A program made the position numbers and the translations under genes. Below are positions 1 to 6,423 of a stretch of 8,309 bases of DNA, one piece after another. The notes beneath the pieces were generated by a model. The model was given only the letters and a program-made list of their open reading frames with translations, had not been told where the DNA came from and did not search any database. Origin of the DNA: Bacteroidota bacterium (lineage in GTDB: Bacteria > Bacteroidota > Ignavibacteria > Ignavibacteriales > Ignavibacteriaceae); contig JAJYIL010000118.1 in assembly GCA_021790055.1 (NCBI GenBank), positions 1-8,309 of the forward strand, in the 5' to 3' direction. Every line of letters starts with the position of its first letter. The first letter of the stretch is position 1.

Positions 1-1
1 T

Positions 2-889
2 GATTATTTAGCAGTTGACGGCAATATCGAAAGGACAATTTCACAAATCAATAATTACTCACCGGACGTAATCTTTAATTTTGTAGAAGCTGTCGAAGGA
101 ATTTCATCATACGAATATTGTATTGCCGGAGTCTTCCAGCTTCTCGGGTATAACATTACCGGAAACGTTCCTTCCTGTCTTGGCAATTGCCTGAATAAGG
201 AACGGACAAAAAACATACTTAGCACTCATGGAATCGACACACCGGATTTTCTAACCGTTAAATTCAATACCAAACTCAGTAAAGAAAATTTCAATTTAAG
301 ATTTCCGGTGATTCTTAAGTTGTTAAACGAAGATGCAAGCATAGGCATTTCGGAATTTTCCGTGGTTGATGATTTTGAGAAGCTTGATAAGCAGCTCGGC
401 TTTTTACAGAAGATGTACAGGCAGGACGTAATAATTGAAGAGTACATCGAAGGTCGAGAGCTGAACGCGGCAATACTTGGTGATTCGGTTCTTCCGATTT
501 CTGAGATTGAATTTAAGACACTTCCCGACGGACTGCCGAAGATTGTTACTTATGACGGCAAGTGGATGGCAGACAGTGTCTATTATGAAAACACGAAACC
601 GGTCTGTCCGGCAAGACTTAATCAAACATTAAAGAAAAGAATTGAAGAGACTGCGCTACGTGCCTATGAAGCGATGGGGTGCAGGGACTATGCGCGCGTT
701 GATATGAGATTAGATAAAAATAATGTTCCGTTTGTAATTGAAGTGAATCCGAATCCGGATATCTCGACTGACTCCGGGTTTGCCCGTGCGGCTTCTGCTG
801 CCGGTTTATCGTATCCGGATTTGCTTGCAAAAATTGTCGGGTTTGCATTAATCAGAAAAAGAAATGATACGCAGGTTAAAGCAAGCTGA
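2..889 (+). CDS. ATP-grasp ligase, D-Ala-D-Ala ligase-like (5' partial)
   Basis: The reading frame is open from base 2 to the TGA at 887-889, giving 295 visible residues; the beginning lies off the left edge. It resembles the D-alanine-D-alanine ligase branch of ATP-grasp enzymes, which use ATP to activate a carboxylate and join it to an amine. Visible residues 24-60 resemble the end of the N-terminal domain. The central ATP-binding domain shows the dK..tK-like NKERTK (65-70), FPVILK with a candidate ATP lysine at 106, EDASIGI (110-116) and EEYIEGRE (146-153). The C-terminal metal site has RVD (232-234) and EVNPNPD (247-253). True Ddl enzymes normally have NTLPGMT where this protein has NPNPDIS, so the housekeeping role is unlikely and the substrates are unknown. 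It overlaps the acetyltransferase gene downstream and lies in one unit with a 2,3-aminomutase, so its substrate may be a beta-amino acid (inference). Family call is firm; specificity is open. Confidence 0.88.
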   Translation, partial: DYLAVDGNIERTISQINNYSPDVIFNFVEAVEGISSYEYCIAGVFQLLGYNITGNVPSCLGNCLNKERTKNILSTHGIDTPDFLTVKFNTKLSKENFNLRFPVILKLLNEDASIGISEFSVVDDFEKLDKQLGFLQKMYRQDVIIEEYIEGRELNAAILGDSVLPISEIEFKTLPDGLPKIVTYDGKWMADSVYYENTKPVCPARLNQTLKKRIEETALRAYEAMGCRDYARVDMRLDKNNVPFVIEVNPNPDISTDSGFARAASAAGLSYPDLLAKIVGFALIRKRNDTQVKAS

Positions 890-1346
890 TGTAAAGGCGG
901 TTGAATTGATGCTAAAGAAAATTCCAAACTTTACCGATACTGAAGTTGGAGTTGCGATGGAGCTCATTCTGATAGCCGGAGGTAATCCATTTCAAACGGA
1001 TTACAATATTTTTGTTTATGAAAACGGCAACGGAAAGATTCTCGGATACCATTGCACGGGCAGACGACCGCTAACAGACGGCGTTTACGATTTGTACTGG
1101 ATTGCAGTCGACCCGGAAAATGAAATTAAAGGCATCGGCAAGCAGCTGCTTGAACATGCCGAAGAGTTTGTTAAAGAAAATAAAGGAAGATGGATTTTAG
1201 CCGAGACATCTTCCAAGGATAGTTATTCAAAGACCAGGAATTTTTACATGAGAAATAACTATTCGATAGTGGCGCAGATAAACGACTTTTACGCGGTAGG
1301 CGACCACTTGATTGTTTTCGGAAAATATTTTGTTAACAACAACTAG
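864..1346 (+). CDS. GNAT-family N-acetyltransferase
   Basis: This 160-residue cytoplasmic protein fits a single GNAT domain, which transfers an acyl group from acyl-CoA, usually to an amine. The start MIRRLKQADV is a typical GNAT beta-1/alpha-1 opening. The acetyl-CoA pyrophosphate loop is IAVDPENEIKGIGKQLLEHA (residues 80-99), a GxG-type motif A in which the usual Arg/Gln position is Glu87. Motif B is RNFYMRNNY (125-133). The ATG at 864 lies inside the ligase gene, giving a 26-base overlap; the next in-frame Met (residue 16) would remove the first conserved strand, so 864 is preferred even though only a weak purine tract (AGAAAAAG) precedes it. Its position between an ATP-grasp ligase and a KamA-type aminomutase recalls the AblA/AblB pair that makes N-epsilon-acetyl-beta-lysine, but this protein looks shorter than AblB as I recall it and I cannot show that it is that enzyme. 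The substrate is inferred only from context. Confidence 0.9.
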   Translation: MIRRLKQADVKAVELMLKKIPNFTDTEVGVAMELILIAGGNPFQTDYNIFVYENGNGKILGYHCTGRRPLTDGVYDLYWIAVDPENEIKGIGKQLLEHAEEFVKENKGRWILAETSSKDSYSKTRNFYMRNNYSIVAQINDFYAVGDHLIVFGKYFVNNN

Positions 1347-1356
1347 AGGCTAAGTC

Positions 1357-2520
1357 ATGGAACTGTGGCAGCAAATGATCAGAGACAGCGTTCATACTGT
1401 TGATGAGCTCGTGGAAAGATTCAAGATTGACCGCAAGGTTGCAGAAGATCTGGATGAATTTTTTCAGGCGAGAATAAATCCTTATTACCTAAGCTTAATC
1501 CGGTATCCGGGTGATCCGATTTGGCGCCAGTGTGTTCCGGACCAAGCGGAGCTTGAGGATTTCGATGCGGAGGAAGATCCGCTGATGGAAGATGCGATGA
1601 GCCCGGTTCAGAATATTACCCACCGTTATCCCGACAGAGCATTGTTCCTTGTTACGAGTCAATGCGGTATGTATTGTCGTTTCTGCACAAGAAAAAGAAA
1701 AGTCGGTGATTACGAAAAAATCTCTATGAAGGGATTGGAAAGTGCTTTCAAGTATCTTGAAGAGCATTCTGAGATCCGCGACGTAATCATGTCCGGTGGC
1801 GATCCTTTGATGCTAACCGATACTATGCTTGAAAAAATAATTCAGCGCCTTAGGTCGATCCCTCATATCGAAATCATCAGGATTGGCTCCAAGATGCCGT
1901 GCGTACTTCCGCATCGTATTACACCGCAGCTTTGCAACATGCTGAAGAACTATCACCCGATTTATTTGAACACGCACTTTAACCATCCATGGGAAATAAC
2001 TCCTGAAAGCTCCAGGGCATGCGAGATGCTTGCAAATGCAGGAATTCCTGTCGGCAACCAGATGGTGCTTATGAAAGGTGTGAACGATGATCCGGCAGTT
2101 GTAAAAGAATTGATGCAGAAGCTGCTGAAGATTAGAGTGCGTCCGTATTATATGTACATGGCTGATGAAACCAAAGGCGCCAATCATTTCAGAACATCAA
2201 TTGAAACCGGATTAAATATAATTGAAAACTTACGCGGACATACGAGCGGTCTTGCAATTCCTCATTTTGTAATTGATGCACCTGGCGGCGGCGGTAAAAT
2301 CCCTTTGACTCCGAATTACGTGATTCATCACGACGAGAATAAAATTATTCTGCGCAATTTCCAGAACAAGATTTATTCTTACAAGAATTATTATGATAAG
2401 TTGAATCCGAATAGCAAACATGGCAAGCCCGGTAAGAACGGCAAGAACCAAAAGACAAGAGTTAAGGAGCTTGAGATTACTAAAATAGAATTGCCGGTAT
2501 TGGAAGAAGTGGAAAACTGA
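1357..2520 (+). CDS. kamA: KamA-type radical SAM/PLP L-lysine 2,3-aminomutase
   Basis: This 387-residue protein belongs to the lysine 2,3-aminomutase family, which uses a [4Fe-4S] cluster, S-adenosylmethionine and PLP to move an alpha-amino group to the beta carbon. The cluster cysteines are C103, C107 and C110 (CGMYCRFC). SGGDP (146-150) is the SAM-contact motif. DAPGGGGK (307-314) supplies the PLP lysine K314. By alignment from memory with the clostridial enzyme, R112 matches its carboxylate-binding Arg134, and D270 and D307, spaced 37 apart, match Asp293 and Asp330, which bind the lysine side-chain amine. Glutamate aminomutases replace these Asps, so lysine is the likely substrate. The clostridial zinc-site cysteines are absent: D245 stands where one would be, and the C-terminus has no CxCxxC. 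Instead there is a Lys/Asn/Gly-rich tail (348-370) and an acidic end. An AGAGG site at 1345-1349 overlaps the previous stop codon, 7 bases before the ATG. Probably co-transcribed with the two upstream genes. Confidence 0.93.
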   Translation: MELWQQMIRDSVHTVDELVERFKIDRKVAEDLDEFFQARINPYYLSLIRYPGDPIWRQCVPDQAELEDFDAEEDPLMEDAMSPVQNITHRYPDRALFLVTSQCGMYCRFCTRKRKVGDYEKISMKGLESAFKYLEEHSEIRDVIMSGGDPLMLTDTMLEKIIQRLRSIPHIEIIRIGSKMPCVLPHRITPQLCNMLKNYHPIYLNTHFNHPWEITPESSRACEMLANAGIPVGNQMVLMKGVNDDPAVVKELMQKLLKIRVRPYYMYMADETKGANHFRTSIETGLNIIENLRGHTSGLAIPHFVIDAPGGGGKIPLTPNYVIHHDENKIILRNFQNKIYSYKNYYDKLNPNSKHGKPGKNGKNQKTRVKELEITKIELPVLEEVEN

Positions 2521-2568
2521 AGACAGAGGTAGGAGATCGAAAGTTGGTATAGAAAAGAATAAGCATGA

Positions 2569-2597
2569 CTGCATGTTTTCATCAAGCTAACATGCAG
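2569..2597. terminator. Inverted repeat between convergent genes, possible bidirectional terminator
   Basis: CTGCATGTT (2569-2577) and AACATGCAG (2589-2597) are perfect reverse complements around an 11-base loop. The repeat lies in the 98-base gap between the convergent kamA and thioredoxin-like genes, where a shared terminator is expected. Neither side has a strong T-run: the - strand exit reads a loosely T-rich TTATTCTTTTC about 6 bases past the stem and the + strand exit has none. The stem is also weaker and less GC-rich than a classical intrinsic terminator. The structure is real in sequence; its function is inferred. Confidence 0.4.
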
Positions 2598-2618
2598 CTA
2601 TGCAATTAAGCCTATATA

Positions 2619-3146
2619 TTATCCGTTCAGAATTTTCAGCATATCCTTTTCAAGAGAGACTTCGGGTGATTCAACGATTCTGCCGAGTTCGGAACTTCCT
2701 CGATAAAAAATGATTGTGGGAACCTTTTCTATTTTTAGGCTGTCTGTTTCATTGCCGAGGGCTTTCATATCTCTTCCTACTGTTAGAATAGAAACTTTAT
2801 CTTCGGGGAATTTTAAGTAATCAAGTATCTTGAACAACTTTGGTACTTCTCTTCTGCTGTCGCTGCACCAGGTTCCCATTACAATTGTAATATTAACATT
2901 GCTAAGCTTATCCCGAAGGCTGTCGGCAGTTGTGGAATCAATTTCATACATATCATAGACAGAGTTGAACCACCATGAAAAGCTTGTATCCTGGAAAGTT
3001 TGGCGTGTACAATAGCCAAGTAAAATCATATCCGGTGATTCTGTGTCCGGTATCAAAGTATCTTTTAAAGCCGTAGTATTCAAATTGTTTGTCTGTGCCA
3101 TTGCTGTCATTCCTAAAATAAAGATAGATAAAATCAGTGTTTTCAT
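2619..3146 (-). CDS. Secreted thioredoxin-fold protein with CxxS site
   Basis: This 175-residue protein starts with a probable signal peptide: Lys3, a hydrophobic stretch (residues 4-14) and a likely cut after AMA or AQ near 17-18. It should act in the periplasm or, less likely, be lipid-free at the envelope; no lipobox cysteine is present. The thioredoxin-like part begins near residue 82: strand ITIVMGTW, active-site motif W93-C94-S95-D96-S97, and VPT (142-144) for the cis-proline loop next to a TIIFYRG strand. The resolving cysteine of CxxC is replaced by Ser97. A second cysteine, C46, lies in the upstream segment LLGYCTRQTF that precedes a SWWFNSVYDMY block, a pairing I associate with a Bacteroidota-type thioredoxin-like family. 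The protein may therefore be a monothiol redox or binding protein, or use C46 as partner. AGGA in the end of nadK sits 6 bases before the ATG, and the gap to the nadK stop is 2 bases, so the two are co-translated. Confidence 0.85.
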   Translation of the reverse strand: MKTLILSIFILGMTAMAQTNNLNTTALKDTLIPDTESPDMILLGYCTRQTFQDTSFSWWFNSVYDMYEIDSTTADSLRDKLSNVNITIVMGTWCSDSRREVPKLFKILDYLKFPEDKVSILTVGRDMKALGNETDSLKIEKVPTIIFYRGSSELGRIVESPEVSLEKDMLKILNG

Positions 3147-3148
3147 TT

Positions 3149-4045
3149 TTAGTCCTGGCTTGTTATAGAATTTTTTCGTAAGTCAATTCCCCAGAGGAGC
3201 TTGTTTCTTAAAGTTTCAAAATAATTGGATAATGAAGTGTGAACCAGCTTCAACGGCTTTTCGCATTTGCGTATATCGAGCTTAAGCGGCGGAGGAAAAG
3301 CAAACACGCGCTGTCCGTCGCAGTTTACATGAACTTCTTTGTGGAGCGATTCGGCTTTAATTGTAATAAGCTGATCGCCCGAAAGTACAATTGGACGGAC
3401 GGTTAAGCTGTGAGGTGAAATCGGCGAAAGCGTAATTACATTTGCGCTGGGACTTACAATCGGACCGCCGGTAGAAATTGAATATCCTGTTGAGCCGGTT
3501 GGCGTTGCTACAATCAAACCGTCGGCGGCAAAGGTTGTAACATATTCATTCTCCACTTCGATTGTAAGGTCAATCATCTTAGGCCAGCCGCCTTTATCAA
3601 TGACAATATCATTTATGCCAAACAACTTTTCAACCTTATGTCCGCAGCAATCGGTTTCAATTACCATACGCTTCTCAATTTTATACCTGCCTCTTTTGAT
3701 TTCTTCAACCAGCGCATCTATCTGGTTGATGTTTGCTTCCGCTAAAAAGCCGAGCTTACCATGGTTTATTCCGAGCACCGGCTTATCGTATTGATGAGCC
3801 TTGTAAGCTGTGGCAAGCATTGTTCCGTCGCCGCCGATTGAAACTATAATATCTGAATTTTCGCAAAGATGTTTCTCGCCGGCGAAATTGGATCTCTCAA
3901 TCTTTTCTTTTAACAGGTCTCTTCTTTCGTATAAAGTATTTTCTAAGATGAAATCAATATTACGCAATCTTAATTTCCTTATTAGCTCGGAAATTACTTC
4001 GAAGACGTTCTGTTTTGTAAGATTTGCAATTATGCCGAGAGTCAT
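3149..4045 (-). CDS. nadK: NAD kinase
   Basis: This 298-residue cytoplasmic enzyme phosphorylates NAD+ at the adenosine 2'-hydroxyl to make NADP+, using ATP or polyphosphate, and is the only known bacterial route to NADP. The family hallmarks are complete: GGDGTML (71-77) with catalytic Asp73, NHGKLGFLAE (94-103), the NAD-binding ND (145-146), TPTGSTGYSISTGGP (181-195), PHSLTVRPIV (211-220) and NCDGQ (241-245). Length is normal for a bacterial NadK, and the end NKLLWG fits the family. The ATG at 4043-4045 overlaps the stop of the upstream glycosyltransferase as ATGA, so translation is probably coupled; MTLGIIAN is a typical NadK beginning. It is followed after 2 bases by the thioredoxin-like gene. 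No promoter of its own is visible. The call is secure. Confidence 0.97.
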   Translation of the reverse strand: MTLGIIANLTKQNVFEVISELIRKLRLRNIDFILENTLYERRDLLKEKIERSNFAGEKHLCENSDIIVSIGGDGTMLATAYKAHQYDKPVLGINHGKLGFLAEANINQIDALVEEIKRGRYKIEKRMVIETDCCGHKVEKLFGINDIVIDKGGWPKMIDLTIEVENEYVTTFAADGLIVATPTGSTGYSISTGGPIVSPSANVITLSPISPHSLTVRPIVLSGDQLITIKAESLHKEVHVNCDGQRVFAFPPPLKLDIRKCEKPLKLVHTSLSNYFETLRNKLLWGIDLRKNSITSQD

Positions 4046-4830
4046 TTCTTAATTTTATTTTTTAACTCCCAAAATTTACAATATTTTGTAAAAACATATG
4101 CGGATGAAAACACCGCCAGAATAAAACCTTGAACGCCGTCAAGGAAGCCAAGCTTAAGCATATACATTTTGATAAAGATAAATAGCGGGCGGAGAAGAAT
4201 ATCCGTTATCCTAAACCGTTTTCCGTTTCTAACCAATTCTACTGCAGCTAAAGAAGTGTAGCTGTTAAATTTCATAAAGTAATGTTCGATGTCCGGATCC
4301 GTGTAATGCTCAAGATGATTTTGAAGTGAACCGGTAATGCCATTGACTACTAATTCTTCGTGAACATCATTATCATTTAAATTGGCATTATTTTTATTGA
4401 ACAGCCGGACAACCCTACCGGGGTACCAGCCGCTGTGCTTAATCCATCTACCTAAAAAGTTAGCCATCCTCGGTAGCGAATAAGCAGAACAAACCGGGGA
4501 AGAAGACTTAAATTCATTTAACTCCGAGGAAAGCCCTTTGGTAACTGCTTCATCGGCATCTATCCAGAGTATCCAATCATTAGACGCTAATGTAACTGCA
4601 TGTTGCTTTGTTTTGGCAAAGCCGCACCACTTTACTAATTCACATTTTACCTTTGGATAAGACCTTGCAATCTCAAGTGTTTTGTCGGTTGTACTATCGT
4701 CGACAAGGACAATTATCTCATCGATGCATTCGAGTTGACTTTCAATACACCGCGAAATATTCCGCTCTTCATTCTTAGCGATAATGATGGATGAAAGCTG
4801 AATAATTACTCCATTAAAATATTGGTACAA
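4042..4830 (-). CDS. GT2 glycosyltransferase, WaaE/KdtX-like
   Basis: This 262-residue protein is an inverting GT-A fold glycosyltransferase of family 2, of the type that adds sugars to lipopolysaccharide core or related glycans at the inner face of the cytoplasmic membrane. It shows the nucleotide-binding opening SSIIIAKNEE (13-22), VDDSTTDKT (43-51), the metal-binding DADE (91-94), GWYPGRVVRLFNK (134-146) and VHEEL (156-160), a pattern seen in WaaE/KdtX-like enzymes. The C-terminal third (about 209-250) is hydrophobic and Lys/Arg-flanked, suggesting membrane association. The start is TTG: an in-frame TAG lies 12 bases upstream, no ATG or GTG occurs before the conserved core, and AGGA sits 7 bases ahead. 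The Ala/Pro-free N-terminus is about 9 residues longer than usual for the family. Its stop overlaps nadK by ATGA. Donor and acceptor cannot be read from sequence. Confidence 0.9.
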   Translation of the reverse strand: MYQYFNGVIIQLSSIIIAKNEERNISRCIESQLECIDEIIVLVDDSTTDKTLEIARSYPKVKCELVKWCGFAKTKQHAVTLASNDWILWIDADEAVTKGLSSELNEFKSSSPVCSAYSLPRMANFLGRWIKHSGWYPGRVVRLFNKNNANLNDNDVHEELVVNGITGSLQNHLEHYTDPDIEHYFMKFNSYTSLAAVELVRNGKRFRITDILLRPLFIFIKMYMLKLGFLDGVQGFILAVFSSAYVFTKYCKFWELKNKIKK

Positions 4831-4842
4831 ATATCTATCCTA
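4828..4842 (-). promoter_or_regulatory. Ribosome binding site fixing a TTG start
   Basis: On the - strand this reads TTAGGATAGATATTTG. AGGA lies 7 bases before the TTG at 4830-4828, and the TAG that overlaps the AGGA is in frame with the glycosyltransferase. Translation must therefore begin after it, and TTG is the only usual start codon before the conserved SIIIAKNEE segment. Non-standard ATT initiation further in, after a GGAG at about 4812, is conceivable but less likely. Confidence 0.55.
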
Positions 4843-5071
4843 ATTTACTTATTATCTACTATTGAAAGTATAAATTCACGAAGTATTTTTCTATATTTGC
4901 CTAAAGAATTGAAATCACTAAATGCCACTGGAAAAAGCACTTGAATAAAACAGCGGAAAGAAAAATTTTTGTGTTTTCCATCCACGTCACTCTTTCTAAA
5001 AAAGAATTCCGGTTTAGTCCCAAAGTTGACTTTACCTTAACTATTTTATCAGCCTCAAAGTTCAATAATCT
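4831..5071. promoter_or_regulatory. Divergent intergenic region, probable promoter area
   Basis: This 241-base AT-rich gap separates the leftward glycosyltransferase-nadK-thioredoxin operon from the rightward polysaccharide genes, so it should contain promoters for both. Only weak candidates are visible. On the + strand TTGAAA (4862-4867) and TATTTT (4884-4889) are 16 bases apart, and TATATTTG (4892-4899) matches the TAnnTTTG -7 element of Bacteroidota promoters but lacks a TTG at the expected distance upstream. TTGACT at 5026-5031 has no suitable -10 partner. No operator palindrome, RNA gene or riboswitch fold was recognised. A reverse-strand reading frame here has no family features and overlaps the flippase start, so it is not called. 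Confidence 0.35.
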
Positions 5072-6409
5072 ATGAGCCAGCTTCAAAATATTTACGCGCT
5101 GGTTCGTTCCAAAATAAACCCTGATTCAGTCACTGAATTAGGCTGGGTCTTCGCCGGTCAGGCGGCAAATGTAATATTCAGCTTTCTGATCGTAAAAGTC
5201 TTATCAAGTATGGGACCCAAAGAGTACGGTACTTATGCACTTGTGGTTACAATTGCCGTATTTGTTGGAATGTCGTTCTTTGGTCCTCTTGCCCAGGGAT
5301 TTATAAGATTTTATTATCACTACCTTGAAAAATCCGTTCCGATATTATTCACAGGTTTCGTATATAAAATTTTAATTGCAGCTTGCATTGTGCTGTTTGT
5401 TATAGCAATCATCTTGTTCGGAGTATCTTTAACCATTAATCTTTCAGAGCCGGCAGTATTTTTCCTTATCGCGGGTATTTATATCATTACAGCCAAGCTA
5501 ACGGAGTTTTTTAATTCGCTTCTCAACTTAATCAGAAAGCGAAAGGAGAATGCAATACTTCAAGGCTCAGAAAAACTGTTTACCATTTTATTCTTTCTTG
5601 TCTTAATTCATTTTAAAATTTTAGAGCTTATAAATGTATTTTTACTTCTTTCAGTTGTTATGCTTGCATTTTCAATTACTAAGCATATAGTCTTTCAGAA
5701 AAATTTACCGGAAGAACAAACTGTTGAAAAAACATTTGCCATTAATGCCCGGTCGGAAATGAGATTGCAATTGTTCGGGTACATGGCGCCGTTTTTAATC
5801 TGGGGGTTCAGCGGATGGCTGCAGCTGAACGGCGAGAAGTGGATTATAAACGGTCTTCTTTCAACTTACGACGTGGGCATCTACGCCGCTATGATGGCTC
5901 TTGTAAACGGTCTGGTAATTGTCCCAAACAATATAATTTCCGATTTTGCAACGCCGATAATTTTCAAGCAGTATGCAGATATGCAAAACAAAGAGAGCGT
6001 TAATATCGGGTTTCATTATATAAGATTGAACATGCTTGTCATTTTTTTATTAACGGTCTTTTCTACACTATTTACATGGTTGTGGGGAAGGGATTTAATC
6101 ATCCTGATAAGCAGTAAAGAATATATCGTTTACTGGTATTTGCTTCCGTTTTTATGTCTCGGTACCGGATTATTCTTGACAGGTCAAGCCCAAACTGTTT
6201 TCGGTATGGCGCTTAACCGACCTAATAAATATTTAATCCCAAAAGTATCTATTGGAATTTTTTCAATCATATTGAACTTCATCTTTATAAAAATATTTGG
6301 GATAAGCGGAGTTGCATACACTGTTTTGACGGTTGGTCTCCTCTATGTTATATATATTGCGCTCGTAAACAAAAGAATCCGGCGCGCCTTTGAACCGGGA
6401 GTAAGTTAA
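5072..6409 (+). CDS. Wzx/MATE-type polysaccharide (lipid-linked oligosaccharide) flippase
   Basis: This 445-residue, very hydrophobic protein looks like an oligosaccharide flippase of the MOP superfamily, which moves undecaprenyl-linked sugar units across the inner membrane. The N-terminus has the family-style opening LGWVFAGQAANVIFSFLIVKVLS (about 23-45) followed by GPKEYGTYALV (48-58), where the Gly-Tyr-Tyr motif marks the first loop. I count about twelve hydrophobic segments, near 24-45, 53-73, 90-120, 127-147, 168-182, 185-205, 233-250, 265-285, 317-337, 355-375, 390-410 and 412-432, fitting 12-14 membrane helices. The basic tail KRIRRAF is expected in the cytoplasm. The ATG at 5072 has no clear Shine-Dalgarno site, only AT-rich sequence. 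Two glycosyltransferases follow on the same strand, supporting export of a surface glycan made here. Exact substrate unknown; a teichoic/O-antigen/exopolysaccharide distinction cannot be made. Confidence 0.88.
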   Translation: MSQLQNIYALVRSKINPDSVTELGWVFAGQAANVIFSFLIVKVLSSMGPKEYGTYALVVTIAVFVGMSFFGPLAQGFIRFYYHYLEKSVPILFTGFVYKILIAACIVLFVIAIILFGVSLTINLSEPAVFFLIAGIYIITAKLTEFFNSLLNLIRKRKENAILQGSEKLFTILFFLVLIHFKILELINVFLLLSVVMLAFSITKHIVFQKNLPEEQTVEKTFAINARSEMRLQLFGYMAPFLIWGFSGWLQLNGEKWIINGLLSTYDVGIYAAMMALVNGLVIVPNNIISDFATPIIFKQYADMQNKESVNIGFHYIRLNMLVIFLLTVFSTLFTWLWGRDLIILISSKEYIVYWYLLPFLCLGTGLFLTGQAQTVFGMALNRPNKYLIPKVSIGIFSIILNFIFIKIFGISGVAYTVLTVGLLYVIYIALVNKRIRRAFEPGVS

Positions 6410-6423
6410 ATCTTTAAACTGAA

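Noticed and set aside
308..889. Start of the ATP-grasp gene at the GTG at 308
   Set aside because: The frame is open to base 2 and the upstream residues match the end of the ligase N-terminal domain and the start of the central domain, so the gene begins left of the window.
1813..2187. A 124-codon reverse-strand frame inside kamA
   Set aside because: It lies wholly opposite conserved aminomutase sequence and has no family features; it is a shadow of codon use on the other strand.
2..2520. Direct assignment as the abl (N-epsilon-acetyl-beta-lysine) operon
   Set aside because: The GNAT appears short for AblB, and an ATP-grasp ligase is not part of the known pair; kept only as an analogy.
5026..5047. 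Promoter formed by TTGACT and TATTTT before the flippase
   Set aside because: The two boxes are only 10 bases apart, too close for sigma-70-type recognition.
4901..5086. A 61-codon reverse-strand open frame in the divergent gap
   Set aside because: It overlaps the flippase start, has no Shine-Dalgarno site or recognisable domain, and its composition looks like translated AT-rich spacer.
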